DNA of 64,000 bases, taken from assembly GCA_023374045.1 (NCBI GenBank), contig CM041777.1, forward strand, positions 85,306,300 to 85,370,299, read 5' to 3'. Origin of the DNA: Limonium bicolor (lineage: Eukaryota; Streptophyta; Magnoliopsida; Caryophyllales; Plumbaginaceae). Positions 45,344 to 57,142 of the stretch are shown here, one piece after another. The translations under genes and the position numbers were made by a program. The notes under the pieces are model-generated. The model was not told where the DNA came from and searched no databases. It saw only the letters and a list, made by a program, of their open reading frames with translations. Position 1 is the stretch's first letter; each line of letters starts with the position of its first letter.

Positions 45344-45604
45344 GAGCGGCTATCGGTTTTTGTATTAGGCTATACATGCTATCTTCATAAACTTGACATT
45401 GTTGTTGTTCACTGGCTGGGGTAGAATTATGCTACCTCTATGCGTGTTTTGTTGCTACTAGGGTGGGCTGTTGTATATCCCCCCTAGGAGAGATGCCCCA
45501 TTTGGTTATCAGATATATAGGGCTCTATGTATCTAACGTTACAATTCTCCTTATATAATTTATACATATCCATTTATTCAAAAAAAAAGAAGATCTCGCA
45601 TATC

Positions 45605-46042
45605 TTTTAAATTGCCACTCGGTCGATTGAGCGACGTTCGGCTGATATATCCGGCGCATTAGTGATATTTGAGCTTTAAACTTTTAATCTATAAAATATG
45701 TGTAAAAGAAAAATGTTGTAATTTATTGTTTATATAAATTCAAATTTTTAAAACACTACAACATACATTAGATTTATAAGGGCAACTGTTGCCCTGATAA
45801 ATCAATGATCAATATATTTTTAACTAACGATTTAAAATTATCATTCTTAAGTTTTATAAATCAATTAAATTACTAGTGGCTATGAGGCACCCCATCTTAA
45901 ACTTTTTAGAGGTCTTGGTGCTAAAAAGTAATTCCACAACAAAAAGTAAGAAACCCTCAAATGAGATTTTTTTTATTAAACACCGCCGATTAGAATCTCA
46001 AATTCGATCCAAAAAAAATCTCAAATTCTATAATTATAAAAA
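45605..46042. other. AT-rich interval with a CACTA-like end
   Basis: No gene. CACTACAACATACA at 45754 is followed by an inverted pair 'gatttataagggcaactg' / 'ttgccctgataaatc', like a CACTA terminus with a subterminal palindrome, but no partner end was found. Confidence 0.35.
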
Positions 46043-46256
46043 GGGAAAATTCACAAGATACCACTGTTTAAGTTTCTAATTCACAAAATACCACTGTTTT
46101 TTTCGTAATTCAGCTTTAAACATGCTTAAACGTTGTCCAAAATTGATGAAACTTTACATGGAAGATACTAAAGTGTTATATTTTGGTCCAATATCAAATT
46201 TGAAGTTTTTTAAGCTCATATGTGACATGTGGGACCCAATGAATATAAATTTTCCC
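46043..46256. mobile_element. short MULE-type MITE
   Basis: 214 bp from GGGAAAATT to AATTTTCCC, flanked by a perfect 9-bp duplication TTATAAAAA (46034-46042 and 46257-46265). Its inner sequence ('cttaaacgttgtccaaaatt', 'gtgacatgtgggacccaatg') is half of the fold-back element at 36802-37333, so the two are related. Confidence 0.85.
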
Positions 46257-46265
46257 TTATAAAAA

Positions 46266-47749
46266 AAAGGAAAATTCACAGGATACTAATAAAAGGTTTA
46301 TTAGTCAACAAAAGACCACCGTTTTTTAAAAAGTTTTTCAGATACTAAAAAAATAGTTTTAATTCATCATATACCATAAATTACGAACCCAAAACTTGTT
46401 GAGACCAAAATACCCCTTCTTGTTAATAAACATAGTTCACGATAACCACATAAATATTATTAATTCACAAGATACCACAAAACTTAATAAATATATATTA
46501 AAAATAGTAAAAAAATTAATTTATTATTTTATTGGTTAAAATTTTATAAAATAACAAACAAATCACATATATAATTTAAAATTTTCAAAAAATGTAAAAA
46601 ATACTATGTATAATTTAAAAAGCTAAAAAACTTAATTAAAAAAATAGTTCAAAGATTGATAATTCAAATTTTTTTTAATAATTTTACTCAAAATATTTCT
46701 AGTACTATAAAATAGTATTTTAAAACTTTATATAAAGTAAATTAAAAATAAATAAATTATATTTTTTTACTGTTTTTGTATAATTTTAATCAAAAGTATG
46801 GTGTCTCTAATTTATTATACTTTTTATGATTCTTTAGAGATTTTATTATATATATGATATTTATTTTTTCAATTTGAACCCTTATATAACTAGTTACTTT
46901 TCCAACATATGTTTATTTATTTTTGTTTTGAATTAAAATATATAAAATGTTATTATAAAAAATATTAGACTATATACTCTGAACCATCGTTTTATTTTTT
47001 CGTCAAATTATTTAGCTTGTATAGTATATAATATTTTTATATAATATCACTTTATATATATTTAATTTAAAAATACAACAAAATTATTAAAAATATTTTT
47101 AGAAAGTAAGTAGCAAAGTTAACTTTTTCTTATATATGGGTTAAAATTGAAAAAATAAAAATACCATATGTATAATAATAATAAATCTTTAAATTATGAA
47201 GAATAATAAAAGGTATAATTATATTAGAGAAGCCACAAATTTGATTAAAAATAGACACAATAGCAAAGAGAGTGATAATACTATTTTTCATAATCTTACA
47301 TTATACAAATTTAGTTGTTTTATAATAATATTTTATATAAATAAAATTATTAGCGTAAAAACATTATAAAAAATTGAATTATCATTCTCTTAACTACTTG
47401 GTATTTTAATTTTTTATTTTATAGTAATTTTATAATTATATGTGTGGTTTTTTTTATTTTATAAAATTTTAATCAATAAAATAATAAACTTTAATTTTAT
47501 TATTTTTTTTACTGTTTCTAATATATATTTATTAAGTTTTGTGGTATCTTGTGAATTAATAATATTTATGTGGTATACCGTGAACTATATTTATTAACAA
47601 GTGGGGGTATTTTGGTCTCAAAAAGTTTTGGATTCATAATTTGTGGTATCTGATAAATTAAAATTGTCTTTTGTGGTATCTGAAAAAAAATTAAAAACTG
47701 TGGTCTTTTATGATTTAACAAAATTTTTAGTGATATCCGTGAATTTTGC
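46266..47749. mobile_element. AT-rich fold-back MULE-like element
   Basis: Inverted arms of roughly 330 bp or more begin 'ggaaaattcacaggatac' at 46266 and end with an inverse of it at 47749. Matching inner landmarks are 'ttcacaagataccacaaaac' and 'gagaccaaaatacccc'. The flanks are A-rich and the target duplication cannot be read with certainty. The 1.5 kb element abuts the preceding MITE. The middle is extremely AT-rich and non-coding. Confidence 0.75.
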
Positions 47750-47858
47750 CAAAAAAAGAATCTCAAATTTTATTTTCCCAAGAAAAAAGAAATTCCAACA
47801 TTATCATAAAGAACACACTATTTGGAGGGCCCTTAGTCTTGAGGCCCTGATCTAGTAA

Positions 47859-48030
47859 GGCTGCGTTCGGCACGTCATTTTGTGGTTGTTTTGGTCTGGT
47901 TGTTTTGTGGTTGTTTTATATGTGGCAGTATATTATTGGAGTAGAATGTAGGACCCACGTGGGACCCACGTGGGACCACTCCCAAAATAGCCAAATTTAT
48001 GCCACAAACATGCGCCAGCCGAATGCACAC
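47859..48030. mobile_element. Tourist-like MITE (PIF/Harbinger type)
   Basis: 172 bp with ends GGCTGCGTTCGGC and the inverse of GTGTGCATTCGGC, flanked by TAA on both sides (47856-47858 and 48031-48033). Internal 'gggacccacgtgggaccca' is itself palindromic. Three-base TAA duplications suit PIF/Harbinger. The stretch 47750-47858 has no gene. Confidence 0.7.
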
Positions 48031-48129
48031 TAAGCACAATTCATCTACTATTGATCGGGGCTGGATGTGAGATGAAGGTAGGTACTACATTTATAATAAT
48101 AAATTAAAAGAATGATATAATTTATTAAT

Positions 48130-49412
48130 ATAAACGAAAGCTAGAGGTGGTGCCACCTTACAAGATGGCATCTATTTTGTCTTTTAATGGTTTATTATTT
48201 TGTAAAATTTTAAAATGTTGTATTTTATTATAAGTCTAAATAACATAAATTTTATATAGTTTATCATAATTTGAGCTCTTCAAAATAAGACCAAACAAGA
48301 AATTTTTGATAAATTTTATATTTTTATTTTTTGTATGTACTTATTTTTTAAAATTTATTGTGTATCTTAAGTTTAGGAAAAATGAATCAAACGTTGTTAA
48401 AAAGTGAATCGAAGGTTGTTAAAAAGTGAATCAGAGAGTTGCGTAAAAGTGAAAAGAGAATTTTTAAAAAATGAATCTCATAAACAGAGATTGTTTAACT
48501 AAAGTGATTCTGATTGTTTGACTAGTGTGAATCAAAGGTTTTAGAAAAGTGAATCAATGGTTGTTAAAAAGTGAATCACAAGTTGTTACAAAGTGAATCA
48601 GAGTAATAAGAAAAGTGAATCTCGTAAGCGTAGATCATTTAACTAAAGTGATTAAGAGGTTTAAGAAATGTGAATCAGAGGTTTTTATAAAGAATCATGC
48701 GTTTAAGAAAAGTGAATCAGAGGTTTAAGAAAAGTGATTCTCATAAATAGAGATTGTTTAACTAAAGTGAGTAAGAGGTTTAAGAAAAGTGAATCGGGGG
48801 TTTAAGAAAAGTTAATCAAAGGTTTTTTAGAGGTGAATCAAATGTTTAAGAAAAAGTGAATATTTTGTTTAATACTAGTAAAAGTTAATCCTACCACAAA
48901 CTTATGCGAGAACATTATGAATCTTTCATTTATTGAAAGTGAACCTTAAACCCTGCACTACAAATCATACAAATGCCTTTGACGTTTTTAACTTTACTAT
49001 GGTGGTTTTTAGAGTGTTTGGGGTAAGATTCATTTTGTAATGAATAAGGTTCATTTTATAATTAAAGAAGATTCATTTTGCTAATGAATAAGATTCACTT
49101 TAAAAATACCTAATATATACTCATTCTAAAACTATAAAATTTTAAGTTTACCAAAACATATCCATGATACATCTTGTTATGAAGAGCACGAAAAATGATG
49201 AACAATGATATAATTTTTTTTATTTTTGCACTTATATGTTATGAGTTATAACATTTTGAAAAAAAATATTTCTCCCTCCTCCTTATCTGTCCTCCTCATT
49301 ATGTGCGTGATGTTTCTTTTCTTTTTTTTTCTTCTCTTACTTTTAATTGAGCCAATAATGTATTAACATATGGCATGAAGCCATATTACAAGGTGGACCA
49401 AGCTCCATGGTC
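48130..49412. mobile_element. possible TIR element with degenerate internal repeats
   Basis: 'gaggtggtgccaccttacaa' near 48143 is mirrored near 49412 by the inverse of 'gcttggtccaccttgtaata', giving 25-30 bp imperfect inverted ends. No target duplication is clear and no transposase is seen, so class and borders are uncertain. Confidence 0.35.
48375..48890. repeat. degenerate short tandem array
   Basis: About twenty copies of a unit near 20-25 bp of the form 'aaaagtgaatcagaggttt', with variation in the 'gaggttt(aag)' part. It lies inside the possible TIR element. Confidence 0.75.
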
Positions 49413-50921
49413 TCCGTTCTGTATAATTTTGTCATATTTTAAACTTGTTATTGTAAAATTTCATAAATGCCCCCAAATTTTTTTTGTTTCTGATTTGCAA
49501 AGGGAGCATAATGTTAATATGATCTTATTTTAGTGGGTTTATGTCATTTGTGGCATATTTTTCTAAGTTAGAAGGAAATGCCGTTGTATATGTTCTTTTC
49601 TTTTTATTTATTACTTATAAGTTAGGAAAAGAGGTTTCCTTTTAAATCATTTTATTTTTCCTCCTCCTTCCTCATCTCTATTCCCGTTCATTTTCTCTCG
49701 CTCTGCTCTTCCAGTAACCTCCCTTTGCTTCTTCTCTTCTTCATCTCCTCCTTGCTACAATTCTACTATTCAAGTGTTCCGGCTTTGGTGTTCGTTGTCC
49801 GAGTTCATCAGATCTCTAGTTTGGATTCCAAGTGTGGTTGCCATTCTTCATCCCAGTTCTTCGCTCCTCATTCCGGTTCCGATCTTCCTTCGATTTGATC
49901 GAGTGTTCGACGTTTGAGTGGAGATTCGAGGAGGGCGATGTGTAGAGTTCGTCGAGCGTGCTTTTCTTCGGATGTGAGATAGGTGGTAAATGGATTCGGT
50001 TGTGTGTGTTCACCCACAGGAGCTTCCGGTTTTGTTTTATTTCCATATATGTTTAATTGATTCTCTGATTATGATGTTTCTGACTTGTTTTGAATTGTAT
50101 TTTATTCTATCAAAACCCCGTGGAAGTGTGTTCTCGATTTACTGTTTTGTTACGATAAGTTATGTATAATTTATGGAGGATTTGTGCTTCTGTTCTGGTT
50201 GGTTTTCGCATCTGATTCTGCAAAATTTGTCGTGTCCGGCTGGTTTTACGAGGACTTCCTTCCAAACATGTAAGTTCGGACGGGGTGCAAGGACGGCTCT
50301 AGGTTTACTGTTCAACTTGTGTCCGAGCATGTAAGCCCAAACATGACTTTTTTTTTACTTTCTGAGTTTCGGACAACGTCCGAACTGGAAAGGTCGGACG
50401 CATGTTCGGACATGCCTCTATTTTTGCCTAACTTCTTCGTTTGAGCTCTGTTTTGACTTCCGTTTGCGGCGTTGTGTTCCTTGCAGTGTGTATGATCCAT
50501 GTTTTTATATGTTTTGGCATATGTTTATGTGTATTTTTGTTTTGAAAGTTTTTGTTTTGCTTTCGACCTCTAATTTACTCTGAAAATATGTTTGAGCCTC
50601 CGTATTCTGTCTAGTTTTTCGTGTTTTGCTAGTCGGTTTGCGACTTCTTTTTTTAAGACTTATGATCCGTTTGAAAGCTTCTGCCTTCTTTTATGTTTTG
50701 TTGTTTCTATATAAGCTTTCTGTTTTGGGGACCTAAGCACTTAGCTTCTAAGCCTTGGATAGCTAGTCTTACTATCCGGTAGCATGCTGCGCAGGAATTC
50801 CTTTTGTATTAGTTCCCTGGACATTTAGGCACCGACGGGGCTGAATAGCGCTCTCTAGTGCTTCTGATGTGGAATCTATGGATCCATAGGACCATGGCGT
50901 TGCCCTTCTGATGTGTACACA
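49413..50921. other. non-coding, LTR- or leader-like sequence
   Basis: A C/T-rich stretch at 49660-49760 resembles a plant 5' leader. 50220-50420 repeats 'gtccgaacatgt'-like phrases. 50735-50905 is a GC-richer block ending before the CACTA-3 terminus. No frame above 76 codons and no confident domain. It may be part of an LTR, but no paired ends were found. Confidence 0.3.
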
Positions 50922-51180
50922 CACTATAGAAATATGCGTTTAGCGACGAACAATTCCGTCGCTAAACCCGTTGTCGCTAAACCAAATTCTCGTTGGACGA
51001 CGTCGTCCGTCGCTAATTTGCCAATTAGTCCGTTGCTAATCTTTTTGGCAGCGACAGAATGAAGAGGGAATGTGTCCATTGCTAATTTAGCGACGTAATT
51101 ATGCATTTTTTTAATTAACAGTTAGCGACGGAAATTCTGTCGCTATTTCGTTGCTAATCTTTTAATATTTTAAAAAATTA
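50922..51180. mobile_element. left end of a CACTA element, CACTA-3
   Basis: It begins CACTATAGAAATATGC and is followed by about eight subterminal words TTAGCGACGGAA / TTCCGTCGCTAA in both orientations to 51155. The right end is not found, so the element is truncated, decayed or larger than I can trace. Confidence 0.8.
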
Positions 51181-54100
51181 TTATTATTTATATTTCTAAT
51201 ATATTTTCACCTGTATTACATTTTATTCAAACCCATCTGTAATATGCAACCCTATAAAGAGTTACTCGTACTAATTAATACAAGATACCATTTTACTATG
51301 GAGAGTAATACAAGCAAACTTAATATAAATGTTCAATCAACAAAAGGTACAAAGTAGTATAGTCAAAGTTTGATATGACCAGTCTCACACAAACATATTC
51401 TCACACACACATAGTCTCACACAAACGTAGTCTCATACAAACATAGCCTAATAGAGTCATATGTCATATTTATCTAATACCCGTTTCCCTAACCATGCCC
51501 ATCCCCTTGGTGCCAACAACAGCACACTCTGACTAACGATCGTATCCGGCTCGTTAGATTAACAAGAGTAGACCCTAACCGGGTACGAAACTCTAGTGAT
51601 CACTATACGCGACCTGCTGGAAAGAATGTAGCCCAGGATTTACTAAACAATGTATCATTAATTATTACACTCTCATATGTTAGTGTATTTTAATTAGTCT
51701 CCTAGAGATTCAATCTCGTTATTGGAGAAAACACATTTATTGGATGCCCATAGGGTCTTACACATGCCTAAAGTCTACTAGGTGATGTTCAAAGGTCGAG
51801 TCATCGCTCTAGAGACGGTTAATATACCGGGTCTCTAAACTAAGTTCTTCACTTAGTGCTTTAGGAGTTGTTTACTCTCACAAGATAGTATTCAGAGTCT
51901 CTCCCAAAAGTTCATACACAGTTAGGTGATAATCGGTATCACATGTCCGAACGACGTACGCGCACAATTAATAAACGCCTTGACGGTCGGAAAAATAAAC
52001 CCATACAAACACATGCATAACATTATTAATCTTAACATGCAAGCGCACATTATGTCCGGGACCCAAGGAAACCCTTAGGGCTTTCAGACCACACATTCAC
52101 ATACCGTTCATTGACAACAACGCTAGCGTGACGGTTCACGCTTATCCACTCGTGCTCCCGAGCTCGTATCTAGTAGTCCGTATCTCTGTAATATATTTCT
52201 CTAATATCAGTGTCTATATCACGAGTCTGCTTATCCTTTCTAGAATAAGTTCTAGTCATTACCCTATAGTTAACCCCTTAGTCGGTTGTTTGTTTAACTC
52301 GGGTTTGTTCTTAATCCTCGGGATTTCGGTTTTGTGCCATACTACAGTTTATGTGTACGTAATATTCGATACTGTAATCATACTTAGTACGTGGGAGTTA
52401 TTTTATTAATACCCATGCATTATCGAGGTTAATTGTCTCGCATGTTTAAGTACACACACTTACGTGTATGCATGGTTAATTATATACATGTATTTATGCG
52501 TGGACATAATATGGTTTATTACCATGTCTCGTTAGGCCAAGTTATATCTTCACTTACAATTATATAATATCTTGTGTGTTGGTCAATTAATCTACTTGGC
52601 CAAGTTGTGTTGATTGGTCAACGTAGTTTGACTTGGTCAATGTTTCAAGTCAACATTTCATAATAGTCGATATTTATTATCGATTATATTACATTATAAC
52701 ACTTATAATTATATTCCTAACACATAGTTCTCTCCACATCAATCTTATATGGTTTCTTATTCACATTACATGCTTACTTATATTATAAATTAATAATATA
52801 AAATTATAAAGTTTCCCCATAACGAATTAATTTTTTATTCTATGTGAGACACAATTGTATGAATTTGTGTTATATATTCACAAATCTTAAACCAAGGATT
52901 CACTTTAATGTTACAAGGTATTTTATACATTATCATATTCCTTATATTATAAGGTTTCTAACCCTATGTTATACTCCTCAATTTCCCAATTTAATCTCAT
53001 CACTTTAATGTGATTGTTTACAAGGCATATTTATACCATAATAATTCCATTATGATATGCTCTCTTATACCTTAACATAATGTCACATTATATCATTTTA
53101 AACTTTATAATATATTATTCGTTGTTTCTGAAAATTCCAAATCAACCATAATACTTTCAGTAGTTTAATTCCTTTCCCTTCATTTTTGATTATTTACAAA
53201 ATCACCTCAAATATTATTAGTTTCCATTACTTAATTTATAATATAAGATTCCAAAACATTATAATATACAAACATATATACATATATACATATATATATA
53301 GCTAATTCGAACAACAACAGCTCCTCTTTTCCAGATTTATACTATTGCCCACAACATTCTATTATTACATATTACCCTCTCTTTATTTTGTAAACTTACA
53401 ATTTAATACCTAAAACTTTATATTATACATATTAACTTATTTAATTCCAAAAATTCCCAAAATAGTTTTATAAATTCTCGAACAGCCCCTAGGCTATCCC
53501 AATATTAATTTCCACCCCTAAGTTTTGGTTATTTACATAATAACCCCATAAGTTTTATAATGTCACATTTAATACTTAAATTATATATTATAATCATTAG
53601 TTTATTAAATTACTAAAATCAACCCAAAATTCATCAAATTTATGTACAGACCCCTACTGGTCGAATTAACCTCATTCCAGCCCATAACTTTCGAAAATTA
53701 CATAAACACCCCAAATAGTTTTATAATTTTCATTTTTAACTTAATACTTTATTTAAATCACCAAATCAATTAATTATTTTTTTCTAACTTGGTAAAACAT
53801 CATATGTGGTCAAGGTTGACCACCCAAACACTCCCTTGACCAGCATTTATCATTAATTACGAAAATACCCCTCTTATCTCTCTAGTTTTACATTTAACAC
53901 TTTAATTGCATAAAATTTGTATTTTATGTTTCTAAAATTCTAGAACAGCCCCCTCTCGATCCTAATATTTATTTGGTACCCTATATTTCACTTATTTACA
54001 TTTTTACCCCGTTAACAAGTTTTTTGTTCAGTTATGTACTTATAAAGTTTATAAATCATATTATAACTTTATATTTAATTTATGCTACACCTAAATTCAT

Positions 54101-54530
54101 CTTATTCATCCAAAATGTTCCTAGGTGAATATGTTCACTAAAATTACATCTTTGCACCAGAAACTTATATAATTCATTTAATCACCCTAAAACTTAATAA
54201 ATAATATTTAAAGCCTTAAATAACCATAATAAAAATGGCCTAAACACATAGCCTTAAACATAACATAAACATAGTCATAAAATGACATTAAAATACTCAC
54301 AAACTATATTTTATACACGGCTTGCTACAGAAATTTCATTTAGTTCCTAAAAATCATTTTTCTTTGATTTTTAACTTATAAATTTGACTTTAATAAGTCA
54401 TTAGCTCCTAGATTCACCAAACAGACATATAACCATCATTTTCTATACATTTTCAAGGATTAAACATCACCTATATACATACACATTCTCGGCCATAATT
54501 TATATTACAAGATAATACTCTTTAAAGCCT
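51181..54530. other. AT-rich gene-free region
   Basis: Over 3 kb without a domain-bearing frame. 51490-52500 is GC-richer and reads like the end of a long LTR ('ggtcgagtcatcgctctaga'), while 52700-54500 is a run of short AT-rich phrases such as 'ttttataattttcattttta' and 'acagcccctaggctat'. It may be part of a large Ty3-type LTR, but I could not fix both ends. Confidence 0.3.
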
Positions 54531-54539
54531 TAAAAATGT

Positions 54540-55560
54540 TTTAGGAGTTCTTACCTTGTTTTAATCACCAAGAACTCCAAGCAGCACTTGTATATTTCGG
54601 CACTATATATAAATGTACCTTAGGTTAGGTTTTTATTTCATAAACTAGCTTAAACAACATTATACTCCCTTAAGATCTTAACTGAGTATTTTACCTCTTA
54701 AGCTTGGTTCTTCTCCTTAGATGAGTAGCCTACACCCACAACACTTCATGGGTGACATTTATACCCATTCAGACATATTTATACAAGGAAGAAGACTTTA
54801 TTTAGTGACTTTTCCAAATGTCTAGTTTAAGGAGTTTTTAAAGCATGATTAAAGAGGGATTTTACCTTGAAGTTTTGGGAGGTTCTAAGTGTGGTCCTCG
54901 GCCACCTATAGAAAGAGTAAGAGCCTTAGTTTTATGTAGGAAAAAGTAAGAGAGATTAAGGGCTTGAATAGCCATGGAGATTCATGATTTTACCTTCCTT
55001 TGAAGCCCTTTTAAGGTGTGTTTTGGAGAAGTTATTTAGCTCAATGAAGAGGGCTGGAAACACTCTTCAAATGTGTGTCAAAATATGTAGAAAAATAAGT
55101 AAGTGATAGTTCATTTTTGGATCTAATATTGAAGGGAAGAAAAAGTGTGTTTTAAGGTACTATTCCTTACCTTAAGGTTCTCAAGAGGTTCCCCTAGCCC
55201 CTGGGTCGATCTTGGCCGAGACTTGGGTGCTACAAGGGAGGGTTGGTACCTTAGATTGAGTGGAAAGGCTTAAAATCTGCCATGTACACAAATAAAGGAA
55301 GATGAGTGTCTTAAAGCACATTTTCTTACCTTGACTTACCAAGCTTGTTCCCCTGAGTTTCAGCTCTTCAATGGCCCATACTCTCTTATAATTTTGGTTA
55401 GAATGATAGAGGAAGAGTGAGTGGTGATTTCGATGCAAGAAAATGGAAGTTTTGAGGTGAAATGAGCCTTAAGACTTCATTAGTAAGGTATGAAAATGGA
55501 AGATGAAGGTGGTGAAGAGATGAGTTGGTGATGGCCAAGAGAAGGAGAAGAGAGTGAGAG
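54540..55560 (-). repeat. array of splice-donor-like modules
   Basis: On the minus strand, phrases of the form 'AAGGTAAGA' or 'AAGGTAAAAT' recur about every 120-200 bp (near 54555, 54695, 54865, 54992, 55170 and 55330), most preceded by a 'GAACC/GAACAAGCTT'-like block. The copies are diverged. They could be decayed tandem duplications of an exon-intron edge, or an LTR feature. No protein domain is seen. Confidence 0.4.
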
Positions 55561-56530
55561 TATGTGCAAAGAGTTAGGCATCGGCTGATTGGAGTATTAG
55601 AAGAGAAAAAACTTTCCTATGTAGGTTTAGGTGTGTAAAAGCTAATTTGTCTTTAGTTGGTTTCTTTAGTGTGTCTAGGTTGGAATTGACTTATTTTTTA
55701 CCATACTGAACCTTGCTACAGCCGAGACCAGCTGGGTATGTTGGGAGAATTGCCCTTGTGTCAAAAGAGTTGAGAGGAAGAGTGTGGGAAAGTTGCTTTT
55801 TACTTTTTTCCTCTTTGGGACATTCCTTGTCTCCTTTGTATTTGTCCCATGTAAATTGATTCCTCCTCTCTAAGGCTTGCAGCCGGCCATGAGGTGTGTG
55901 GGGGACCACTTTAAATTGCTAGAATTAATATTAGAACATAGAGTTTGTACACTTGTGACTTAATTTATGTGTTAGGTGGTAACATGGGTGATTATTGTCT
56001 TAAGGTGTATATATGAGTGGTTGTTGTATTTAATAATTTGATTTGACAATATAAAATGTTTTATATATTCTAATGAGTAATATTTGTGATACTTAAGACA
56101 TGTACTAATATGTTACATGTAGTATTAATTTTAGGAGTTGATTTCTTCTTATAATGTTCTCTCTTTGATTAAAGATTTAATGTATAGTTTGGTGTCCATC
56201 TTGGACTATATGTTTATACACTAATGTTTATAATGAGTATTACTCATTAGATGAACAATTGTTAATCATAAGCTTCCATTTGATTTAATTCCTTATTAAT
56301 TAAGGTAATTAATGTTTGGGGTATTTCAATTGCACCCTTACAAATAATAATTTTTTGCAAAATGTAGTAACTAATTTTATAGCATGTGTCCTTTTTCTAA
56401 AAAAAAATGTTGCTCATGGCTTTTAAGGGTTCAACGTTGTTTACCTGAAGGGAGGTAAACCGTGCGAATCCCATGCCATACCGGATCTTTGTCACATAGT
56501 CGACCAGATCTTTGTTTTTCAATTTAGGTC
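55561..56530. other. AT-rich, nothing recognised
   Basis: No gene or clear element. 56340-56530 leads into the truncated copia element and probably contains the rearrangement junction; its 'ccggatctttgtcac' phrase may already be copia RNase H. Confidence 0.4.
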
Positions 56531-57121
56531 TTGAGTCAGTTTCTTGAAAGGCCAACTGATATACATTTTGATGCAGCCTTACACACTGTTAGTTATGTTT
56601 CAGGCACTTTAAACCATGGACTATTGTTCAACCAGAAAGACACTTTTGATCTTGTTGCGTTTTGTGATGCGGACTGGGCAAGCTGTCCAAACACACGAAG
56701 GTCTGTAAGTGGATATTTCATTCAGCTGGGAGGCAGTCCCCTGTCCTGGAAATCGAAGAAGCAGACCACAGTTGCATTATCATCAGCAGAGTCAGAGTAT
56801 CGCGCCATGAGACAGGTGACTGCAGAGATTGCCTGGTTGACAAGGCTGCTGTTCGAGCTTGGGATAGAAGATATCAAGCCAGTGCCGATCAGATCTGATA
56901 GCCAGTCAGCAATATATATTGCTAGGAATCCGGTACTACACGAGCGCACCAAACATGTGGAGCTGGATATACATTATGTGCGACAACAGATACAGGAAGG
57001 CTTGATCAGTCTACATTTTACACCTTCCAACTCACAACTCGCAGATTTGTTAACCAAGGTTTTGCCAGGAAGGAGTTATCCTGAGATCTTGCAGCGGCTA
57101 GGTGTTTCAAATCATACATGA
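56531..57121 (+). CDS. copia RNase H C-terminus, truncated element (copia-3)
   Basis: An uninterrupted 196-codon frame covers the whole RNase H end of a copia polyprotein: LVAFCDADWASCPNTRRSVS, PLSWKSKKQTTVALSSAESE, PIRSDSQSAIYIARNPVLHE, RTKHVELDIHYVRQQI and SQLADLLTKVLPGRSY. The catalytic Asp and Glu residues are present (DADW, SSAESE, SDSQSA). It stops just before the 3' LTR. All upstream gag-pol is missing, so this is a 5'-truncated insertion. The listed ATG is only the first in the frame. Confidence 0.93.
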   Translation: MSQFLERPTDIHFDAALHTVSYVSGTLNHGLLFNQKDTFDLVAFCDADWASCPNTRRSVSGYFIQLGGSPLSWKSKKQTTVALSSAESEYRAMRQVTAEIAWLTRLLFELGIEDIKPVPIRSDSQSAIYIARNPVLHERTKHVELDIHYVRQQIQEGLISLHFTPSNSQLADLLTKVLPGRSYPEILQRLGVSNHT

Positions 57122-57130
57122 TATGTATGT

Positions 57131-57142
57131 TTTGAGGGGGCA
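57131..57142 (+). other. polypurine tract of copia-3
   Basis: TTTGAGGGGGCA directly before the LTR. Confidence 0.8.

Larger units (their letters stand above)
39554..45588 (+). mobile_element. full-length L1-type LINE, LINE-3
   Basis: A 16-bp target duplication, GAAGATCTCGCATATC, lies at 39538-39553 and 45589-45604, and a poly(A) run precedes the right copy. It opens with a 5' untranslated region containing a 16-C run at 39607-39622. ORF1 and ORF2 follow, each broken by frameshifts. It is of the same family as LINE-2. Confidence 0.94.

Noticed and set aside
48956..48975. CACTACAAATCATACA as a CACTA end
   Set aside because: No subterminal repeats and no partner; it sits within the decayed repeat region.
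49816..50046. A 76-codon minus-strand ORF
   Set aside because: It lies opposite a C/T-rich leader-like stretch and has no recognisable motif.
51639..56342. A solo LTR from TGTAGCCC to ACCCTTACA
   Set aside because: The possible flanks, AAGAA and AATAA, do not match, and no primer site or partner LTR supports the ends.
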